Below, in pieces: positions 1 to 3,020 of a stretch of 5,350 nt of DNA (positions are counted from its first letter, which is position 1; every line of letters starts with the position of its first letter). The notes beneath the pieces are model-generated. The model saw only the letters and a program-made list of their open reading frames with translations. It did not search any database and was not told the origin of the DNA. The position numbers and the translations under genes are program-made. The DNA comes from Acidimicrobiaceae bacterium (GTDB taxonomy: Bacteria > Actinomycetota > Acidimicrobiia > Acidimicrobiales > Palsa-688), in the NCBI GenBank assembly GCA_003156795.1, contig PMHU01000164.1, positions 7,680 through 13,029 of the forward strand. Reading direction: 5' to 3'.

Positions 1-37
1 CGACCACCGAGCGCGTCAGCCAGCGCAGTCCGGGCTC

Positions 38-66
38 TTGACGAACCGAACACCTGTTCGTATGCT
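38..66 (+). promoter_or_regulatory. SOS-regulated promoter (-35 TTGACG, -10 TATGCT)
   Basis: TTGACG at 38-43 and TATGCT at 61-66 are separated by exactly 17 nt, the optimal spacing for the housekeeping sigma factor. The spacer contains a perfect LexA box, so bound LexA would cover the space between the two hexamers and block RNA polymerase. Counting from the -10, transcription should begin at about 73-74, next to the ATG at 74. No matching hexamers are seen in the opposite direction, so the site is read as serving the gene to its right. Confidence 0.75.
47..60. promoter_or_regulatory. LexA binding site (SOS box)
   Basis: The sequence CGAACACCTGTTCG is a perfect inverted repeat (CGAAC / GTTCG) around a 4-nt centre. 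It matches the GAAC-N4-GTTC core recognised by LexA in actinobacteria and Firmicutes at every conserved position. Its placement between a good -35 and -10 supports a working operator. The likely consequence is repression in normal growth and induction after DNA damage. Confidence 0.82.
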
Positions 67-73
67 CGGCCCT

Positions 74-205
74 ATGGGACCGCGTGAAGACGAAGAGAAC
101 CGCAGACGGTCCGAGGCGATGGCCAACGCTGTGCGCCCGCTCGGAGGACCGGTGGAGCCGGAAGCTGGGCCGGATGAAGACGTCGAGGACGACGGGGACT
201 CCTAG
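74..205 (+). CDS. Small acidic protein, SOS-controlled, leaderless
   Basis: This is a 43-residue ORF of unrecognised family. It starts MGPREDEENRRRSEAM, has a middle rich in Gly and Pro, and ends in a very acidic tail (PDEDVEDDGDS). There are no Cys residues, no membrane segment and no signal peptide. No ribosome binding site precedes the ATG. Instead the promoter at 38-66 puts the transcription start at the ATG itself, so translation would be leaderless, as is common in actinobacteria. An in-frame ATG at 62 lies inside the -10 element and cannot be on that transcript. Many codons end in G or C and the second position is A-rich, which fits real acidic coding sequence. The promoter and SOS box predict expression after DNA damage. 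The function is unknown. It could also be a chance ORF downstream of a promoter that serves an RNA or a more distant gene. Confidence 0.55.
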   Translation: MGPREDEENRRRSEAMANAVRPLGGPVEPEAGPDEDVEDDGDS

Positions 206-385
206 TGGCCGTCGCCGCGGCTAGGAGCGGTTCGGCGAAACGGAGTAGGTGCTGGAAGAGGAGCCCACCTAGCGTCTAGCGCGGTCATGGCGCGGTCCCG
301 GACGCTTGTGGAAAGCCTCGGACGGGCTGGACATTCGAGGAGGACCGCGGCGCGAAACGCAGACAGGGTAAGGGATTCTCGGACT

Positions 386-415
386 GGCCGGATGGGGCCG
401 GACGGGGCTGGTGGG
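386..415. repeat. Three tandem copies of a G-rich 10-mer
   Basis: Three consecutive 10-bp units (GGCCGGATGG, GGCCGGACGG, GGCTGGTGGG) run without a gap into the tRNA-3'-like sequence. Units one and two differ at one position, and the third is more diverged. The G runs could permit local secondary structure on the plus strand. The function is unknown. Confidence 0.6.
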
Positions 416-416
416 A

Positions 417-439
417 GTTCGAGTCCTGCCGGGGGCACC
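417..439 (+). other. tRNA 3'-end fragment, possible attachment site
   Basis: GTTCGAGTCCTGCC followed by GGGGGCACC reads as the 3' end of a tRNA: G53, the TTCGAGT T-loop, the 3' half of the T-stem (CCTGC), the 3' acceptor strand (CGGGGGC), an A discriminator and CC. The match stops abruptly on the 5' side. The bases before it (GGGA) cannot form a proper T-stem, and no D-arm, anticodon arm or matching GCCCCCG 5' acceptor is found upstream. Phage and island integrases often use exactly this T-loop-to-end part of tRNA genes, so this may be an attL/attR scar. A chance match is possible, since 23 nt is short and no integrase is in view. Confidence 0.45.
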
Positions 440-575
440 GCCGAGCAGCGCTTTTATGAATCTTGGGGGCGAGCCGACACTTCTGGTCTCGGTTGTGCCC
501 TCATTTCCCGTTGACACGGAGGACATGTCCACAGCTCGCGACGTGTCTCGCACGCAGGCCACTTTCATAGAGGTT

Positions 576-601
576 CGCGCTACCTTCCAAGTGATAGCGC
601 G
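576..601. terminator. Inverted repeat past the end of the IPT/TIG gene
   Basis: CGCGCTA (576-582) and TAGCGCG (595-601) are perfect 7-bp complements separated by 12 nt. The structure begins 21 nt beyond the stop codon of the minus-strand gene ending at 623, a usual place for a terminator. There is no U-tract in either direction and the loop is long, so it is at best a weak or Rho-assisted terminator, or simply a 3'-end stabilising hairpin. Confidence 0.3.
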
Positions 602-622
602 CTGGCGGGTTTCGTTCGGGCG

Positions 623-1129
623 TTAGGTGACGGTGAAGCTCGTGGCGCTCTTGGCCGTGCCGCTCGGGGTCGTTATCTTGATCTTGCCTGTGGTGGCTCC
701 GCTCGGGACGTGAACGACGATTGTCGTCGAAGCGTCCTTGTTGATTGTCGTAGGTTTCCCGTTGAACGTCACTTTGGTCGCCCCGGAGAGGTTCGCGCCT
801 GAGATCTTGATCTTAGTGCCCGGCGGCCCGGAAGCAGGGGTGAACCGGGTGATGCTCGGTGAGCCAACGTCGTTCGGGATCGCCACGACGACACCCTCCG
901 AGTCGGATGGGTTGAGTCCAACAGCTACACAGTCGCTGGGGCAGGCGATAGCCGCGAGGTTGCCGGTACCACATAAGTGGCACCCGATCCCAGAGCCCAA
1001 ACGGTCGAAGGCCGTTCGACAACCCCGCAAGATCTCGCGAACACAGAAGAAACCAGTTGTCACCCCGATCGCCAGAGAGCCCAAAATCCACAGGAGCCGG
1101 GTCGCGAACCAGAGCCGGTGCGCCCCCAT
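623..1129 (-). CDS. Membrane-anchored IPT/TIG domain protein
   Basis: This is a 168-residue protein, probably displayed on the outer face of the membrane. Residues about 12-28 (LLWILGSLAIGVTTGFF) form one hydrophobic segment, either a signal anchor or an uncleaved signal peptide. Residues 57-85 contain IACPSDCVAVG followed by EGVVVAIP, a shortened relative of the Cys-motif units in the large gene at the right of the window. Residues about 91-168 are a clear IPT/TIG immunoglobulin-like domain, with SITRFTPASGPPGTKIKISG at the start and TFNGKP and SATSFTVT further on. TIG domains commonly occur in surface and adhesive proteins. The ATG at 1129 is preferred because GGAGGG lies just before it and a promoter lies 30-60 bases upstream. 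An in-frame GTG at 1201 would add 24 residues but has only a weak ribosome site and would lie within the predicted promoter. The family usually has many Cys-motif units before the TIG domain, so this gene may be a shortened copy. Its ligand is unknown. Confidence 0.72.
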   Translation of the reverse strand: MGAHRLWFATRLLWILGSLAIGVTTGFFCVREILRGCRTAFDRLGSGIGCHLCGTGNLAAIACPSDCVAVGLNPSDSEGVVVAIPNDVGSPSITRFTPASGPPGTKIKISGANLSGATKVTFNGKPTTINKDASTTIVVHVPSGATTGKIKITTPSGTAKSATSFTVT

Positions 1130-1132
1130 CCG

Positions 1133-1138
1133 CCCTCC
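1133..1138 (-). promoter_or_regulatory. Ribosome binding site for the IPT/TIG gene
   Basis: GGAGGG on the minus strand lies 3 nt from the ATG at 1129. The spacing is tight, but the match to the anti-Shine-Dalgarno is far better than anything before the alternative GTG at 1201, so it decides the start. Confidence 0.55.
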
Positions 1139-1165
1139 GACCCGATCGCCCAGACGACCGGCCGC

Positions 1166-1193
1166 AGTGTAAACCGACACAAAGAAATGTCGA
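1166..1193 (-). promoter_or_regulatory. Candidate promoter for the IPT/TIG gene
   Basis: On the minus strand, TCGACA (1193-1188) and TACACT (1171-1166) are 16 nt apart. They match TTGACA at five of six positions and TATAAT at four of six. Transcription would start near 1159, giving a 5' leader of about 30 nt to the ATG at 1129. Promoter prediction by eye in high-GC DNA is error-prone. Confidence 0.4.
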
Positions 1194-1263
1194 CATCGCA
1201 CGCGACACCCTTTAGATCGGCCTCCAAATAAATCGCTGTGCGACCGTACTCATCTGATTGCGT

Positions 1264-1293
1264 GGGGAGACCCGCTCTCCCTGCCAGGGCAGG
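1264..1293. promoter_or_regulatory. Two overlapping inverted repeats upstream of the methyltransferase
   Basis: GGGAGA (1265-1270) pairs with TCTCCC (1276-1281) across a 5-nt loop, with a G-T extension at 1264/1282. Overlapping its end, CCTGCC (1280-1285) and GGCAGG (1288-1293) form a perfect palindrome with a 2-nt centre. Both lie 42-70 nt before the methyltransferase start, in the region shared with the divergent IPT/TIG gene. They share bases, so in RNA the two hairpins would compete. They could be a regulator operator or a leader structure. There is no downstream T-run to suggest a terminator for the plus strand. Confidence 0.35.
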
Positions 1294-1334
1294 CTTAAAA
1301 AGGCTCTCGGTGCAAGGGGTAGCGTCGCGGTGTG

Positions 1335-2105
1335 ATGTCAGACGTTCCCGCTCATGTCGCTATAAATCGCGACGCCTGGACCGCGACCAACGCTGCATAC
1401 ACCGACGCAGTCGCGCATGAGAAATGGGCCAAGATGCAGATCACGTGGGGGGTATGGCATGTGCCTGAAGGCGAACTGCGCGCCCTCCCCCCGATGGAGG
1501 GGAAGGAGGTCATCGAGCTGGGATGCGGTACCGGCTACTTCGGGGCATGGTTGCGCCGAGCCGGCGCTGCGCGCGTCGTTGGAGTGGATGTGACACCAGC
1601 GCAGTTGGACACCGCGCGCCGCTGCGAAGCGGAGTTCCATCTCGGGCTGGAGTTCGTCGAGGCGAGCGCTGAGGCCGTCCCGCTGCCTGACGCCTCCTTT
1701 GACCTCGCTGTCTCTGAGTATGGCGCCTCAATCTGGTGCGAGCCGAGCGCGTGGATCGGCGAGGCGGCACGCCTGCTGCGCCGCGGTGGGGAACTTGTCT
1801 TCTTGCGCACCAGCACCGTGGCGATGCTCTGCATGCCCGACACGGGCAAGGTTACGACGGCCCTGCAGCGTCCCCAGCGCGCCCTCAGCCGCATCGAGTG
1901 GGGCGAAGATGATCCAGGTGTGGAGTTCCACCCCTCGGCCGGGGAGCTGCTCCGCATCCTCAGGCAGAACGGGTTCACCCTGAGCGACATCATCGAGGTA
2001 TACGCGCCGGACTCCGCCGCCAACCATCCGTACTACGACCACGTACCAGCCCAGTGGGCCCGCCAATGGCCATCCGAGGAGATCTGGCGCGCCAGCCGAG
2101 TCTGA
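1335..2105 (+). CDS. Class I SAM-dependent methyltransferase
   Basis: This 256-residue protein is predicted to transfer a methyl group from S-adenosylmethionine to an unidentified small molecule in the cytoplasm. The Rossmann-fold motifs are intact and in order: motif I VIELGCGTGYF (59-69), the acidic ribose-binding residue D85 in VVGVDVTPAQL (81-91), motif II around D123 (SFDLAVSEYGASIW), and motif III ARLLRRGGELVF (145-156). The N-terminus (NRDAWTATNAAYTD) and the C-terminal HPYYDHVPAQWARQWPSEE segment are typical of a full-length actinobacterial subfamily of this size, so the gene appears complete. The start is either GTG 1332 or ATG 1335, and ATG is preferred. The nearest purine-rich stretch (AAGGGG, 1314-1319) is too distant to be a good ribosome site. 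A TAGCGT -10-like hexamer at 1320-1325 would permit leaderless translation. It is convergent with the next gene. The family does not reveal the substrate. Confidence 0.9.
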   Translation: MSDVPAHVAINRDAWTATNAAYTDAVAHEKWAKMQITWGVWHVPEGELRALPPMEGKEVIELGCGTGYFGAWLRRAGAARVVGVDVTPAQLDTARRCEAEFHLGLEFVEASAEAVPLPDASFDLAVSEYGASIWCEPSAWIGEAARLLRRGGELVFLRTSTVAMLCMPDTGKVTTALQRPQRALSRIEWGEDDPGVEFHPSAGELLRILRQNGFTLSDIIEVYAPDSAANHPYYDHVPAQWARQWPSEEIWRASRV

Positions 2106-2161
2106 GCTGATTCACCAACGACACGGGACCGATCCAGTCGTAATCCTCGGCACCATGGCCA

Positions 2162-2179
2162 CGGAGGGCCGCCCCTCCG
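2162..2179. terminator. Hairpin between convergent genes
   Basis: CGGAGGG (2162-2168) pairs with CCCTCCG (2173-2179) around a 4-nt loop, giving a 7-bp, nearly all G-C stem. It sits in the 77-bp gap between two genes that converge on it, where a bidirectional terminator is expected. Neither side has a clear T-tract, so it is not a classical intrinsic terminator. Confidence 0.4.
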
Positions 2180-2182
2180 CCC

Positions 2183-2782
2183 CTACCGACCTAGCGATGC
2201 CCGTGGGTCGCGTCCCATGAAAGCGGCGAGGCGTTCCCAGTCGCCGGCGCCGGCTGGTGGGGGAACCTCCGCCCCGAATGGGGCTCCTGGCTCGACCATG
2301 TCGCGGTACTGCGGTTTGATCATGGCCCGAGCCCCCTCAAGTGCGGGCGCAGCGATGGAGGGGTCCAACCTGTCGAGCTGTTCGGTCGCTCGGGCTAAGT
2401 CCCAGGTGTGTGCGGCCAGCTCGGCCAGGTACATGTCCACCAGAGTGCCCCCCGTGTACTCGCCCCATGGCATGGTGAACCTTGACGACAATCTGGACTC
2501 GTTTTCCCAGGCTTGCTCCGCCTCTTCAGCAGCGCGACGCAGCTGTCCGGGCGCGTCGGATAGCTCCACGCGGGGGGACTTGTCCCCGGGCGGGGGAGCG
2601 TGCCCGCGACCGAGCGCGGCCGCCCGATGTCCCGCTTCGACGAGGTGGTCGATCAGTCCGGCCACGTCGTACTTCGGGCAAGGGGTTAGGTGGCCAAGCT
2701 GCGCAGCGTCTATTCCTGACACGATCATTGCGGCGTTCTTGTACGAGTCAAACAGCGTGCTTCGGCGGTCGGGATGGGTCAT
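2183..2782 (-). CDS. TIGR03086-type metal-binding protein (DinB/MDMPI fold)
   Basis: This 199-residue cytoplasmic protein resembles the mycothiol-dependent maleylpyruvate isomerase N-terminal fold, a four-helix bundle that binds a divalent metal. The diagnostic segments are TPCPKYDVAGLIDHLVEAGH (33-52), corresponding to the usual TPC-x2-W-x-V-x2-L-x2-HLV pattern, ELAAHTWDLARAT (121-133), and the terminal ERLAAFMGRDP. The likely metal ligands are H46, E121 and H125; the E-x3-H pair is in the expected place. The aromatic usually found in the first motif is Tyr38 instead of Trp. Length is normal for the single-domain family, whose members mostly have unknown substrates; a few act with mycothiol or bacillithiol as thiol cofactor. 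AGGAGG at 2789-2794 with 6-nt spacing fixes the ATG. It lies downstream of the large repeat gene on the same strand and might be co-transcribed with it. Confidence 0.85.
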   Translation of the reverse strand: MTHPDRRSTLFDSYKNAAMIVSGIDAAQLGHLTPCPKYDVAGLIDHLVEAGHRAAALGRGHAPPPGDKSPRVELSDAPGQLRRAAEEAEQAWENESRLSSRFTMPWGEYTGGTLVDMYLAELAAHTWDLARATEQLDRLDPSIAAPALEGARAMIKPQYRDMVEPGAPFGAEVPPPAGAGDWERLAAFMGRDPRASLGR

Positions 2783-2876
2783 CCGGTTCCTCCTCGGTCG
2801 TGCGGGGTATCTCCAGCGGCTTAAGGTCGTCCATCTCAGCGCGGATGCGATCGATTAGTGATACTCGTTTGGACAC
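2748..2876 (-). CDS. Possible 42-residue ORF overlapping the MDMPI-like gene
   Basis: A GTG at 2876 opens a 42-residue frame (MSKRVSLIDRIRAEMDDL..., ending PPKHAV) whose TGA lies 35 nt inside the next gene in another frame. The N-terminal half looks helical and amphipathic, and the rest is acidic and Pro-rich. A purine-rich GGAGGGAG stretch lies about 10 nt upstream of the GTG. The ribosome site of the MDMPI-like gene is embedded in this ORF, so translational coupling is possible. No family is recognised. It may be a chance ORF, as the overlap is long and the start is GTG with only moderate ribosome-site spacing. Confidence 0.33.
   Translation of the reverse strand: MSKRVSLIDRIRAEMDDLKPLEIPRTTEEEPDDPSRPPKHAV
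2789..2794 (-). promoter_or_regulatory. Ribosome binding site of the MDMPI-like gene
   Basis: A perfect AGGAGG on the minus strand sits 6 nt from the ATG at 2782. It is the strongest Shine-Dalgarno sequence in the window and makes that start secure. Confidence 0.8.
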
Positions 2877-2934
2877 GGGCGCAGGTCTCCCTCCTCTGTT
2901 TCGCAGGTGGAAGGAACCTACGCCCACCGTCTAG

Positions 2935-3020
2935 TTACACCGAAGACCGGACTGCACCCTCGCATTCGGTCGACGGCGGGCACGCCATCTCGTTCACTGA
3001 GCTGTCGTGATCGGCGGACT
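2935..3020 (-). pseudogene. Out-of-frame remnant of a 14th repeat unit
   Basis: Past the end of the large gene, a different minus-strand frame reads NEMACPPSTECEGAV (2994-2950), clearly the opening motif of another unit (compare NGVACPSSTECEAVG), and then stops at TAA 2935-2937. The first Cys codon of this remnant is 119 nt from that of unit 13, against the usual 156, so about 37 nt has been lost. That is not a multiple of three and explains the change of frame. The functional stop (TGA, 2996-2994) overlaps the beginning of the remnant. The remnant is thus either the tail of a once longer gene or debris trimmed off during array contraction. Confidence 0.72.

Larger units (their letters stand above)
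206..622. other. Gene-poor stretch without a convincing ORF
   Basis: About 417 bases lie between the small SOS-controlled ORF and the end of the minus-strand IPT/TIG gene. Reading frames here are short, lack credible ribosome binding sites and resemble no protein I recognise. What can be seen is a G-rich tandem repeat, a tRNA 3'-end-like sequence, a 10-bp palindrome (GGACATGTCC, 521-530) just after a TTGACA at 511-516 that has no matching -10, and an inverted repeat at 576-601. The composition and a tRNA scrap suggest an integration or rearrangement scar rather than a decayed gene. Confidence 0.5.

Noticed and set aside
269..568. Minus-strand 99-residue frame containing GAPGRTRTPTSP
   Set aside because: That string is a typical false product of reading a tRNA 3' end antisense. 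There is no ribosome site and no coding-like composition.
206..622. A tmRNA or RNase P RNA in the gene-poor stretch
   Set aside because: The tRNA-like 3' end prompted the idea of tmRNA, but I found no tag-peptide reading frame ending in ALAA and no matching 5' acceptor. No conserved RNase P core motifs were seen.
525..626. Plus-strand 33-residue ORF starting at ATG 525 after GGAGG
   Set aside because: The GGAGG is only 2 nt from the ATG, too close to work well. The ORF has no recognisable features and runs into the end of the convergent gene. TTGACA at 511 has no partner -10.
1355..1372. GTCGC-TATAAATC-GCGAC inverted repeat with an AT-rich centre, considered as an internal promoter or operator
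   Set aside because: It falls within the conserved N-terminus of the methyltransferase (Ala-Ile-Asn codons), has no -35, and is explained by coding.
2217..2858. Plus-strand 213-residue frame opposite the MDMPI-like gene
   Set aside because: It is antisense to a gene with clear family motifs and a perfect ribosome site, and the product is Ser/Ala/Arg-rich without domains.
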